Positions 7,897-16,336 are shown, counted from the stretch's first letter. The stretch: 17,036 nucleotides of DNA from CAJBLF01 sp964463255 (GCA_964463255.1 CAYXBC010000006.1:1-17036); one strand, 5' to 3'. Program-made: numbers and translations. The notes: generated by a model not told the origin, from the letters alone.

Positions 7897-9798
7897 ATGC
7901 CAGATTTGAATTCAAAAGACTATGATGCCTCCCACATTAAGGTTTTGGAATGACTCGAACCCGTCAGAATGAGACCATGAATGTATATCTGATCCACAGA
8001 TGCCAAAGGTTTGCATCATCTTGTCCAGGAAATTATAGATAATGCGGTAGATGAAGCGTTGGCTGGTCATTGTACCACTATCACCACCTGTCTCAATGAA
8101 GACGGATCTGTGACTATCCATGATAATGGAAGAGGTATTCCTGTTGATAAGCATGAAAAAACATGAAAATCCGCTTTGGAGACTGTTTTCACTGTCCTTC
8201 ATGCAGGAGGAAAATTCGATAAATGAGCATACAAGATATCTTGAGGTCTTCATGGTGTCTGAGCTTCTGTCGTCAATGCATTGAGCGAACGATTGGAAGT
8301 TACGGTCTACAAAAACGGAAAAAAATATTTTCAAAGATACCAAAGAGGTATACCTGACGGAGATATCCAGGAAATCGGAGAAAGCGATAAAATGGGTACT
8401 ACGGTAAAATTTATGCCTGATGCAATGATATTTGAAACTATTGAATTTAGTCAAAATATCGAGATAGCTAGGATGAAACAGTCCGCATACCTCTCTCCAT
8501 GAATCATATTTAATTTCATCAATAAGAAAACTTCATACAAGCAGAGATTCTATTTTGAATGAGGTATCAAGACTTGGTTGAAAAATCTCGTAGGTACACA
8601 ACAAGCACTTTCTTCCCAACATTATTTCAAAACAGAAGGAAAAGATTGTTTGACTGAAGTTGCCTTTGAATTTGTAAATACTAGCAACGATCATATTCTC
8701 TCTTATGTAAACAACATCCCGACTATCGATGGGGGAAGCCATGTATTAGGATTTAAATCAGCACTCCTCAATATTATCAATGAGGTCGGTAAAGAGAAAG
8801 ATAAGATTAATAAGAAAATCTGAGAATTTCAATATTCTGATGTAACTGATGGACTGTATGCCATCGTCACAGTAAAGATCCCTGAGCCACAATTTGAAGG
8901 ACAAACTAAAGGAAAACTTGGAAATAGTTATGTAAGAGTACAAGTAGAAACCGCTTTATATGATTATCTTAAACTCTACTTTATAGAACACCCAGGAGAA
9001 TTTGATAAGATATTTGAAAAGGTCGAACTTGCGGCAAGAGCTAGATTAGCAGCAAAATTTGCTAAAGAGACTGTCCTGAGAAAAAACATATTGGCATGAG
9101 GAGTACTTCCTGGAAAACTAGCCGATTGTGCTAGAAAGAATAAAGAAGGTACTGAGATGTATATTGTTGAGGGAGATTCAGCGTGAGGAAGTGCAAAACA
9201 AGGACGTGATAGTAATTTCCAAGCTATCTTACCATTGAGAGGTAAGATTCTCAATACTGAACAAGCAATGATCCAAAAAATCATGGCAAATAACGAAGTT
9301 AAGGCGTTGATTACTGCTATTGGCACCTGAGTAAAAGATAACTTTGATTTTGAATGACTTAGATACGATAAAATTATCATCATGACCGATGCCGATGTGG
9401 ATGGTGCCCATATTAGGACATTATTACTTACCTTCTTCTTTAGATTTATGAGGCCGCTCATTGAACATGGTCATGTTTATGCTGCCTGTCCTCCTATCTA
9501 TAAATTTGCTCAAGGAAAAAAAGAACAGTATATCTATGAAGAAGAACATACTCCCGATATGTATGGGTTTGATAAAGCTAAAACAGAGATCCAGAGATAT
9601 AAAGGTCTTGGAGAAATGAATCCAGAACAGCTTCGAGATACAACGATGAACCCAGAAAATAGGAGATTGAAACAGATTACGGTAGAAGATGCAGAAGAGA
9701 CAGATAGATTGTTTAGAATTCTCATGGGTGAAGATGTTCAATCAAGAAAACATTTCATTATGGCTCATGCCAAGACTGTTAGGGAAATCGATACGTAA
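7897..9798 (+). CDS. gyrB: DNA gyrase subunit B
   Basis: ATPase subunit of DNA gyrase, which introduces negative supercoils with GyrA. ATG 7897 to TAA 9796 gives 633 residues, the usual length for the short (Gram-positive-like) GyrB type. GHKL ATPase motifs: EIIDNAVDEALAG, HDNGRGIPVD and ISGGLHGVGASVVNALSE. The transducer domain is in the middle. TOPRIM motifs EGDSAGGSAKQGRD and DADVDGAHIRTLL are followed by the C-terminal IQRYKGLGEMNPEQL segment that contacts GyrA. Many of these glycines are TGA (both in PGMYIG, one in EGDSAGG). CGA at residue 132 (ALSE_LEV) and residue 580 (PEQL_DTTMNPE) both fall on positions that are Trp in typical GyrB. All recognisable arginines use AGA, AGG or CGT. The start is preceded by AGAAAAG only. 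gyrA is not in the window. Confidence 0.98.
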
Positions 9799-9833
9799 AA
9801 TGGATGGAGAATTCAGAATGGAGAAAAATAGGG

Positions 9834-9859
9834 AACACCTGGAAACAGGTGTTTTTTTT
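9834..9859 (+). terminator. Strong rho-independent terminator after gyrB
   Basis: AACACCTG (9834-9841) and CAGGTGTT (9846-9853) form an 8-bp stem with a GAAA tetraloop, followed by T to 9859. It sits between the convergent gyrB and elp3 genes and clearly serves gyrB; the minus-strand side has only a short T run, after CCCTA. Confidence 0.88.
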
Positions 9860-9882
9860 ATTACCAGCAAAGATGCTCTTTA

Positions 9883-11733
9883 TTATATCTTTTTGACCAT
9901 ATATGTTCATTCACGTTTATATCCAAGCTTTCTATAGTACGCTCTGACTCAGATACCGGAAATCACGGAAAGTCTTGTATACTCATGTACCTTAGCAATC
10001 TGCTCGGCTATCTCCATAAGTTGTTTTCAAAAACCAGTATGTTGAACAGCATCACCCTTACTCCTCTTTAGCAAAGAGGGAATCTTTTCTAATCATTCAA
10101 CTTGTCAGTAGATATGTAATTCTCTGATGATGGCTGTAGATTTCCCCAATCATGGAATCTGTATCGTATCTTTTGCATTGGGCAAGAGCAATCTTGTAAA
10201 TCCATACAAGTATCCTAATTGGTCTTCGAATGATATGAAATATTCTACTCCCCCACTACTGATATATTTTCTGATTATTATATTTGCGATTTCTTTCGAT
10301 TTCACTTCTTGATGTCTAATTTCTCTGCTTCTCGTATCCAATGAAACAAAATTTCTGAATGATTCCAGATCTGGATCTTTTCCTATTATGGATGTTTGGA
10401 TATCATTATTTGATTGCTTCGTTTCACTCGCAATGACTTCTCTATATGCTTTAATTGTTTTATATACAGTGTAGTGACCATACAATCTTTCATAGAATTT
10501 TTTCAATGTCTCAATCTTTCCATGTTTCAATTCCTTTTCCATTTGTGTGTGCATGAGTTGAGATAGATTCGTTATCGTGCTTCATGCAACGATTTCATTT
10601 GCGGGGATATCACGGATCAGTCTTTTGATTCTCGTATATGGTGGAATAATCGTCAAAAATGTCTCTCTGATTAATTTCTTTATATCATCCGTTTCCAATG
10701 GTGTATATTTTCCTTGTTTATATAATTTATGAAGTTGAGTATTTGGGATGACGGAAGTGGGATAGAATTTGATTTCATCCGGTTTGAAGAATGGGTCTGT
10801 ATAGAGGTCTTTGAATGTTTGTCTATCCTTTTCATAGTTTGATCCATACAATCCAGGCATGATATGGAGAGAAAATTTGAATCCATATTGTCTGAGTTTA
10901 TGACAAGCTTGGCGTGCTTGATCCACAGTATGTCCTCTCTTATTGAGATTTAATACTGTATCATCTGATGATTGTAGCCCCATTTCTATCCTCGTCACTC
11001 CGAGTTCGCGTCGGAATTGGCAATTACTATCAGTCACCTGTTCGGGTCTTGTTTCTATGGTTAATCCTATAATCCTGTGTGCCGTGCTTTCGTTTTTTTT
11101 GAGTGCTTGTTGGATATCTTCGGCATACATTATTGTTTTATTTTTATCGACTATGGCGTGTGAATATTTCTTGGTCGTAGAAATTTTTATATTTTTGAAA
11201 TATTCGTCGAAGGTATTGCAGGCATCGTACAGTTCCTTGATAAATTTGATCTTGTAGTCTTTGGTATAGACGTCGAAGGTTCATCATAGGACAATAAGCT
11301 CTATTTTGTCTGTTTCGTGGCCTGTAAGTTTTAACGAAAGTAATCTATTATAGACTTGTCTGATAGGATCGAACTTGTTGAGTAATGCCCTCATTGCTCC
11401 TGGCTCTGATTTGATATAACTCTTTGGCATGGTTGGATCATTGGGACAAAAGATACATTGTCCTGGACAATAAAACGGTTTGGTGAGCACCTGAACTGAC
11501 ACAATTCATGACTCTGATCTGATTGCTCTTTTCTTGAGTAAGTGTTCTATCTGAGTATCTTTGGTGATGATTTTCGCTTTCAGAAGCTCGTAATATGCTT
11601 GCAATAATTGGATATTGGATGGCATATCGGCCAATTTCTGTGTTTTGGCAAAATCTCTCTTGAAGCTCGTAAGGAGTTCAAGTGTGCGGTCCTGGGGTCT
11701 TGTTTTGATTAACTGTAAGATTATCTCTTTCAT
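9883..11733 (-). CDS. elp3: Elp3-family radical SAM / GNAT tRNA uridine modification enzyme
   Basis: Elp3 uses a radical SAM centre and an acetyltransferase domain to add a carboxymethyl-type group to C5 of wobble uridine in tRNA. ATG 11731-11733 to TAA 9883-9885 gives 616 residues (family about 500-560). An N-terminal helical region (1-80) precedes the cluster motif YCPGQCIFCPN (C89, C93, C96), then ELIVLGGTF, GLTIETRPEQVTD, TRIEMGLQSSDD, KRGHTV, and YPTSVIPNTQLHKLYKQGKY. The GNAT domain is C-terminal (about 480-616), ending YYRKLGYKREGTYMVKKI. CGA at residue 241 (CQF_RELGVTR) fits Trp. Between the two domains lies an extra segment of about 50 residues including REVIASETKQS (around 430-442), encoded by a known type of interspersed repeat (10412-10437). 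The Cys spacing CX3CX2C differs from the CX9CX2C of classical Elp3. It faces gyrB. Confidence 0.93.
10412..10437. repeat. Interspersed repeat sequence within elp3
   Basis: A 26-bp stretch beginning GATTGCTTCG and ending CTCGCAATGAC, with ATTGC/GCAAT ends in inverted orientation. It matches by memory a common dispersed bacterial repeat (translating as VIASETKQS or similar) that is normally intergenic. Here it is inside the coding sequence and in frame. Confidence 0.65.
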
Positions 11734-11947
11734 GTGGAACTACTATATATAATCCGTTTATTTTTTCCACCAGAAAGATATAGTATATATACTATTCCCT
11801 TACTGATTATTTTGCTGTTTCTAGAAATCATCGGTATATATTCTCCGCTACAGCGAAATCCTGTTGGAATTAAGGTTAATTTAAGGTGAAAATATATACT
11901 GACAACGCCTTTACAAGCGAGTACTTTTATTAGATTATATTTTTACT
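11734..11947. promoter_or_regulatory. Divergent intergenic region with 16-bp palindrome
   Basis: This gap lies between elp3 (minus) and the small secreted protein gene (plus). It has the perfect palindrome ATAGTATATATACTAT at 11780-11795, TTTCTAGAAA at 11818-11827, and TATATA boxes on both sides (minus side about 15 nt from the elp3 start). A weak + candidate is TTACAA (11911-11916) with an AT-rich -10 near 11933-11940, which would leave almost no leader before 11948. Confidence 0.4.
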
Positions 11948-12436
11948 ATGAAATTTGAAGTTAGCAAAAAAACACTTATTATTATCGCATCTTCTCTATG
12001 AGGACTTATTTTATTATGAGGACTACTTAGTGTTGTCGGACATGGAAACTATGATAGAGATGATTCTGGAAAATTTTTCGGTACTCCTGGGTGTACTATG
12101 GGACAATGAAATTCTCATCAAATAATGTCAGGTATGGAAAACATTATTGCGACCAAAGATTATGTAGCTTTCCAAAAGCTCTTTAGCGGAAGCCGTATGC
12201 TAGATACTATCAACACACCAGAAAAATTCGCTACTCGGGTAGAGCTCCAGACTACTATGAAAACAGCACAAGATCTTGCAGCAAAATTATGATCAGGAAC
12301 TCAGGGTGGTTTCGGTCCTATGATGTTTGATGGCCAACAAAAATGATCACAAGGTTGTCCAATGATGGGAGGAAGATGAAATGAAAGATGAAATGAAAGA
12401 TGAGCTATGAGATGAAATATGATGCGAAGAAAATAG
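11948..12436 (+). CDS. Small signal-anchored or secreted protein with Gly/Met/Arg-rich tail
   Basis: ATG 11948 to TAG 12434 gives 162 residues. Residues 1-27 are a signal peptide or anchor (MKFEVSKKTLIIIASSLGG, then LILLGGLL). A short stretch (GKFFGTPGCTMGQGNSHQI) leads into a mostly helical part (about 55-110: NIIATKDYVAFQKLF, TPEKFAT_VELQTT). The end is Gly/Met-rich (CPMMGG) with the repeat RGNERGNERGAMRGNMM; a 12-bp DNA repeat (12374-12397) encodes RGNE twice, with TGA as the Gly. The helical part resembles small extracellular proteins common in candidate phyla radiation genomes, but I cannot name a family. Two cysteines could pair outside the cell. Without the TGA reading it would end after 17 codons. 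It has its own terminator and is not part of the sod cluster. Confidence 0.75.
12374..12397 (+). repeat. 12-bp coding tandem repeat (two copies)
   Basis: AGATGAAATGAA occurs twice in a row, encoding Arg-Gly-Asn-Glu under UGA=Gly, and is followed by a diverged third unit. Confidence 0.7.
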
Positions 12437-12446
12437 TGTATATACG

Positions 12447-12473
12447 AAAGACGCAGAATCGCGTCTTTTTTTT
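12447..12473 (+). terminator. Rho-independent terminator
   Basis: AAAGACGC (12447-12454), loop AGAATC, GCGTCTTT (12461-12468), T run to 12473. It ends the transcript of the small secreted protein gene, 10 bp after its stop. Confidence 0.85.
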
Positions 12474-12476
12474 CAC

Positions 12477-12504
12477 TTGAAAAATTATGGCTAACTGCTA
12501 CAAT
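12477..12504 (+). promoter_or_regulatory. Predicted promoter of the sodB cluster
   Basis: TTGAAA (12477-12482), 16-nt spacer, TACAAT (12499-12504), directly after the preceding terminator and 52 bp ahead of the sodB start. It is a good sigma-70 match. Confidence 0.6.
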
Positions 12505-12556
12505 TGTTTTTGGATATACATACCGATTCCATATTTATTATTTATCACTTATTATT

Positions 12557-13135
12557 ATGATTAAACTCACCTCACTCCCCTATGAATTCACTGCTTTGGA
12601 ACCTGTTATCGATGCACAAACAGTAGAAATTCATTATACCAAGCACCATCAATGATATGTAAATAAACTAAATGAATTGATTGCTGGTACTCCGTTTGAC
12701 GGCCAATCGCTTGAAGAGATTATCAAACATGCTGAATGACCTATATTTAATAATGCTGCTCAGATTCGGAATCATACCTTCTATCGAAATCTTCTGAGCG
12801 AACCTAGAGAAAACCGTATACCGAGATGATCCTTATATGATGCTATCGTTGCTAAACGAGGTACCTTTGAGACTTTCCAAGATACTATGACGGCTAGCGC
12901 TGTAGGAAATTTTGGCTCATGATGGACATGGCTTATAAAAAACCCTGATGGGACACTGGAAATCATAAATACTAGCAATGCTTGATGTCCGCTTACGACA
13001 GATAAGAAACCCTTACTTACCATTGATGTACGAGAACATGCCTATTATCTCAAGTATCAGAATCGCAGAATCGAATATGTTACCAATATTTGGAAATGTA
13101 TCAACTGGGATAAAATCTTTGAGATGTATACATAG
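12557..13135 (+). CDS. sodB: Fe/Mn-family superoxide dismutase (Fe-like)
   Basis: Dismutates superoxide to oxygen and hydrogen peroxide. ATG 12557 to TAG 13133 gives 192 residues, the length of E. coli FeSOD (about 193). Metal ligands are visible at H26 (EIHYTKHH), H73 (NHTFY), D157 and H161 (TIDV_EHAYY). Q69 in NNAAQ and NTSNAG follow the Fe-type pattern, though metal use cannot be fixed from sequence alone. Four codons read as Arg in the standard code, CGG71, CGA77, CGA101 and CGA159. Three of them lie on the active-site tryptophans of the family (AAQVWNHTFYW and DVWEHAYY). True arginines (YQNRR) use CGC and AGA, and other Trp use TGG (GSGWTWL). This makes the gene the best single witness for CGA/CGG=Trp. 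There is no N-terminal export signal, so it is cytoplasmic. It leads a five-gene cluster. Confidence 0.97.
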
Positions 13136-13159
13136 TAAATTTATCTTTGCATCCTCTCT

Positions 13160-13507
13160 ATGAATACGAAGTACAAGAAAACGAAATGACAGATATGAGA
13201 GAATATCGCAGCAGACCATTATCATACACAATGATATACCCTTTTGGAAAGGAATTATACGATCCAGTGATGAGAGCTTGATCTCATTTTCCAGAAAGAT
13301 GATATCCTTACGTTCGTAGAAGTGAAGGTCGTGGATCATACTGATCAGCTACATGGATATGTATCCTGAAAAAAACTCTGACACCTCAGACATACGATAG
13401 CATATTATCTCCTCACCCATCCTACCGATAAGGACTACCTACTTGATATTGTATTTGTAAGGGATAATTCTATACTTGAAGTCTATGAAAATGTCACCAA
13501 TACCTAA
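13160..13507 (+). CDS. yraN: YraN/UPF0102 family nuclease-like protein
   Basis: ATG 13160 to TAA 13505 gives 115 residues, normal for the family (about 110-125). The N-terminal GQIGENIAADHY (10-21), GYTLLERNY, GGELDLIFQKDD (E39, D41) and TFVEVKVV (E54, K56) form the conserved core of UPF0102, a fold related to restriction endonucleases (the D/E...ExK active site pattern). The cellular role of the family is poorly defined; a link to DNA repair or uptake has been proposed from the fold. Several Gly are TGA. It starts 24 bp after sodB and ends 23 bp before the protease gene, so it is co-transcribed. No ribosome-binding site is visible. Confidence 0.9.
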
Positions 13508-13530
13508 ATTTACTATTCTCTTATCTCAGC

Positions 13531-14808
13531 ATGAAAAGAACTAGATTACTCATATTATTTGTCTTATGAACCTTATTTTGAGGTTTTTTATGGCAAATCG
13601 GCCATGAACGGAATATTATGCGTCAACCTCTCATCAGTTCAGGTAAACTTAATGTCGATGCTTTGGTAGCTTCTATCAAGAATGTCATCAATCCCGATAC
13701 TCTCTGAATATGAGATACAAAATATGATCGTTTCGATACTCTATATAGTATCCTTCAGAATTCGTATTATGATATTGATAAGCTCAATACGGGAGAAATG
13801 CTCAATAGTGCCCTCAAAGCATATGTGGATGCTATCGATGATCCCTATACTATCTATATGGATAGTGTACAAAATTCCTGATTTCAAGAAGAGCTCAAAG
13901 GTTCTTCCGATTTTGAAGGTATAGGCGCCGTTATCAGTAAGAAGGATTATTATATCCAGGTAGATGAAGTCATTAAATGATCGCCTGCTTTCCTTGCGTG
14001 ACTCAGGATGCTTGACAGAATTCTTATAATCAATACCTGATCTACTAAGAATCTCGATGTCCAAGAAGCAGTCCAACAGATAAGATGACCAAAATGAACT
14101 TTAGTAAAGCTTACCATCGAAAGAATATCCAAAGATGGCAAAAAAGACCTGTTTGAAAAAGATATAACTAGAGATAAACTCATCATCCCTTCGGTCACCA
14201 GCAAGATACTTACCTGATCCAAATCTTCTCTGATCTGATATATTAATATTTCTATCATCGGCGAAGAGACAGAAACCTTGCTCAAGAACACCCTCACCGA
14301 ATTAAAAACACAAAAGATTAAAGGTATAATTCTTGATCTCAGAGGCAATTGATGAGGTCTCCTACCGGTAGCTGTAGAGATTGCTTCCCATTTCATCCCC
14401 AAAGGATTATTAGTCGTAAGCGCAAAATATACCACTTTCGAAGATGAAAAGCTCCTTTCTCAGTGATACAGTGATTATCAGAATATGCCGATGGTCGTCT
14501 TGGTCGACTGATTGACTGCTTCTGCCGGAGAAATCATCGCTTTGGCACTCAGAGAAAATATAGGTGCTCAACTTATAGGGACTCAGACTTTCGGCAAAGG
14601 ATCGATACAGACTATGGATGAATTCCCTGATGGTGCTTCTCTTAAATATACCGTCGGTAAACGATATGCACCTAATGGTGAAAATATAAATCTCACCTGA
14701 GCGACTCCAGATGTTATCGTGGAATTTGATTCTGATAGTTATATCAAAGATGGTACAGACAATCAGTTAGAAAAAGCTATTGCCGTGCTTACTTCCTTAT
14801 TCAAATAA
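13531..14808 (+). CDS. ctpA: S41 family C-terminal processing peptidase (CtpA/Prc type)
   Basis: Membrane-anchored serine protease that cleaves C-terminal ends of envelope proteins. ATG 13531 to TAA 14806 gives 425 residues. The N-terminal anchor is RLLILFVLGTLFGGFLWQIG (about 5-24). A helical cap (DDPYTIYM) leads to a PDZ domain (about 125-200: GIGAVISKKDYYIQVDEV, SPAFLAGL). The S41 core has GIILDLRGNGGGLL, the nucleophile S331 in LTASAGEI and general base K356 in TFGKGSIQT, 25 residues apart as in plant CtpA. CGA at residue 378 (VGK_YAPNG) matches the Trp of the usual AKWYTPNG segment. CGG at residue 27 lies after the anchor. In the cluster between yraN and the ferredoxin, it suggests a stress- or envelope-linked role. 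Substrate unknown. Confidence 0.95.
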
Positions 14809-14839
14809 TCTTCTATGATTTTATGCTTTTTGTCTCATC

Positions 14840-15169
14840 ATGACGGTAACTCTCCAACTTCAAAGACCTGATGGTACATTAATAGCACAATTCCCTGCAC
14901 AAGATAAGCAAAGTATTGCCCAGATAGCTAAGGATAATGGCATAGAATTCCCTATTTCCTGCTGAATAGGCTCCTGCTGAGTCTGTAAATGTAGGATCTT
15001 GTCTTGACACCAATATGTTCAGATAGATAAGATCTCCATGCCGCTAAGATCACTTGAGAGAGATGATGAGTGACGTTTCACTGAAGTATTTGCATGTATA
15101 GGATGAATATCTTCCGAAGCGATTCGTAGTCCTGAATCATATGTCGTCATTCTAGAAAAGAACATGTAA
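14840..15169 (+). CDS. 2Fe-2S ferredoxin (plant/adrenodoxin-like fold)
   Basis: Small soluble electron carrier. ATG 14840 to TAA 15167 gives 109 residues. The cluster ligands follow the plant-type ferredoxin layout: C41, C46 and C49 in SCGIGSCGVCKC (CX4CX2C), and C86 in VFACIGG. An extra Cys (C51) follows the third ligand. Gly 42 and 47 next to the ligands are TGA, so the standard code would destroy the binding loop. No signal peptide, so cytoplasmic. Its redox partner is not in the window; the position after sodB and the protease in the same cluster suggests a role in oxidative stress or cluster-based redox sensing, which is inference only. Confidence 0.92.
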
Positions 15170-15202
15170 CAGTATACTCCCATTTAGATTTATTCTGTAG
15201 AT

Positions 15203-15769
15203 ATGGTAGTCCACGTCGATGCAGAACATATAAAAAAACTGAAAGTACAAGACCAGAATGCTTTCAACCAGTTCTATTTGGAAACGGTAGATATGTTTTT
15301 CCGTTATATCAACGCTAACTATTTTATCAGCAAACAAGATAGCGAAGATATCATCTCTGATTTCTACGTCAAATTTCGAGAAGGTGTCAAATCTTTCAAA
15401 GAAGATCAATCATTTAGTGCATATTTCCGGACAATATTTAAAAACACCATAAAGGATTTCTTCAAAAAAAATAATGATATGCCTTTTACTGAATTAAATA
15501 TTGATAAAGAAGGCGAAACCTTTGAAGATACCCTGATGGATGAATTTGATATCACTGCATTTCTGGAAAATGATTTCAAGTTCGAACATATCCAGAAAGC
15601 TATGAAACAGCTTGATGATATCAGTAAAGATATTATATACTTCAAATTTATAGAAGAGAAGACCAATGAAGAGATTTCGTTACTCACCTGATCTTCAAAT
15701 GAGATGATCAGACAAAGAATATCCAGAGCAATAAAACACCTCAAAAAACTTTTGGATGATACTCATTAA
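15203..15769 (+). CDS. ECF-like sigma factor
   Basis: Alternative sigma factor of the extracytoplasmic-function type, which would redirect RNA polymerase to a small set of promoters. ATG 15203 to TAA 15767 gives 188 residues, typical for the class. Region 2 is at about 15-90: NAFNQFYLETVDMFFRYI, DSEDIISDFYVKF_EGVKSF (the usual pattern is DivQEvFlklW), then AYF_TIFKNTIKDFFKK. A variable acidic linker leads to region 4 (about 125-185: IQKAMKQLDDISKDIIYFKF, NEEISLL, EMIRQRISRAIKHLKKLL). CGA at residue 59 and CGG at residue 76 sit where this family has aromatic residues, the first being the well-kept Trp. One TGA (residue 163) keeps the helix-turn-helix open. No anti-sigma gene is adjacent; the membrane protease two genes upstream could be part of a control path, but this is speculation. 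Confidence 0.85.
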
Positions 15770-15792
15770 TATTTCTTTGGTAGTATTTCCTG

Positions 15793-15816
15793 GCTCCGCT
15801 TCCCGTGGGGCTTTTT
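15793..15816 (+). terminator. Terminator of the sodB-sigma cluster
   Basis: GCTCCGC (15793-15799), loop TTCCC, GTGGGGC (15805-15811), then TTTTT. The stem has two G-T pairs. It is 24 bp after the sigma factor stop. Confidence 0.7.
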
Positions 15817-15962
15817 CTTATATTCTTCTATTTTTCATCATACATATTTAAAAAAATGTCAACTATAAATCACCAGACCTCACCGTAAAATTTAGAGAAA
15901 ACCCGCTTTATACCTGATAAAATCATTTATGACATATTCTGATGTTTTTCTTAAAAAATCCC

Positions 15963-15990
15963 TTGAAATACGCTTACGCTATGCTATCAT
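15963..15990 (+). promoter_or_regulatory. Predicted hup promoter
   Basis: TTGAAA (15963-15968), 16-nt spacer, TATCAT (15985-15990), 44 bp ahead of the hup start. The 145 bp between the preceding terminator and this site show no gene. Confidence 0.6.
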
Positions 15991-16034
15991 CATTGATGTA
16001 CACAATACTTTTTATTATGTAATTATTTGTACAA

Positions 16035-16310
16035 ATGACAAAGACAGCTCTTATTGCTAGCCTAGCAGAACAATTAGGTGTTTCTAAGAAATTAGCTTCT
16101 GAACTCGTTAACTCTTTCATCGAAACTGTTATCGGAGGTGTGAAGAAAACTGGTGAAGTTAGAGTTCAAGGATTTGGAACTTTCAAAGCTTCAAAGAGAA
16201 AAGCAAGAGAAGGTGTAAATCCACAGAACCCATCTCAAAAAATCAAGATCCCTGCAATGAAGGTAGTAACTTTCAAAGCTGGTTCTGAATTCAAGGCTGC
16301 TGTTAAATAA
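16035..16310 (+). CDS. hup: HU-family DNA-binding protein
   Basis: Histone-like dimer that bends and compacts DNA. ATG 16035 to TAA 16308 gives 91 residues, the usual HU length. It starts MTKTALIASLAEQLGVSKK; the beta-arm body is VRVQGFGTFKASKRKAREGVNPQNP followed by KIKIPAMKVVTFKAGSEFK. All glycines are GGT or GGA and there is no TGA, CGA or CGG codon, in contrast to most genes here, which fits codon selection in a highly expressed gene. Single-gene transcript with its own promoter and a strong terminator. Confidence 0.97.
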   Translation: MTKTALIASLAEQLGVSKKLASELVNSFIETVIGGVKKTGEVRVQGFGTFKASKRKAREGVNPQNPSQKIKIPAMKVVTFKAGSEFKAAVK

Positions 16311-16336
16311 TTACCAATAATACCGCAGCATTATAG

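Noticed and set aside
7912..8454. 180-codon minus ORF inside gyrB
   Set aside because: It is the antisense shadow of the GyrB ATPase domain.
8976..9461. 161-codon minus ORF inside gyrB
   Set aside because: Antisense shadow of the TOPRIM region; no independent signals.
12557..13135. SOD as an inactive enzyme with Trp-to-Arg changes at the active site
   Set aside because: The same CGA/CGG-for-Trp pattern recurs in GyrB, RpoD, the protease and the sigma factor, and all metal ligands are intact, so a code change explains it better.
13950..14435. 161-codon minus ORF inside the S41 protease gene
   Set aside because: Antisense shadow of a gene with intact catalytic residues on +.
14840..15169. 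TGA as selenocysteine, for example next to the ferredoxin cysteines
   Set aside because: TGA is frequent in all genes and falls on conserved Gly positions; no SECIS-like signal is needed.
15812..15962. A tRNA or small RNA gene ahead of hup
   Set aside because: No cloverleaf, T-loop motif or terminator-bounded structure could be found in the 150 bp.
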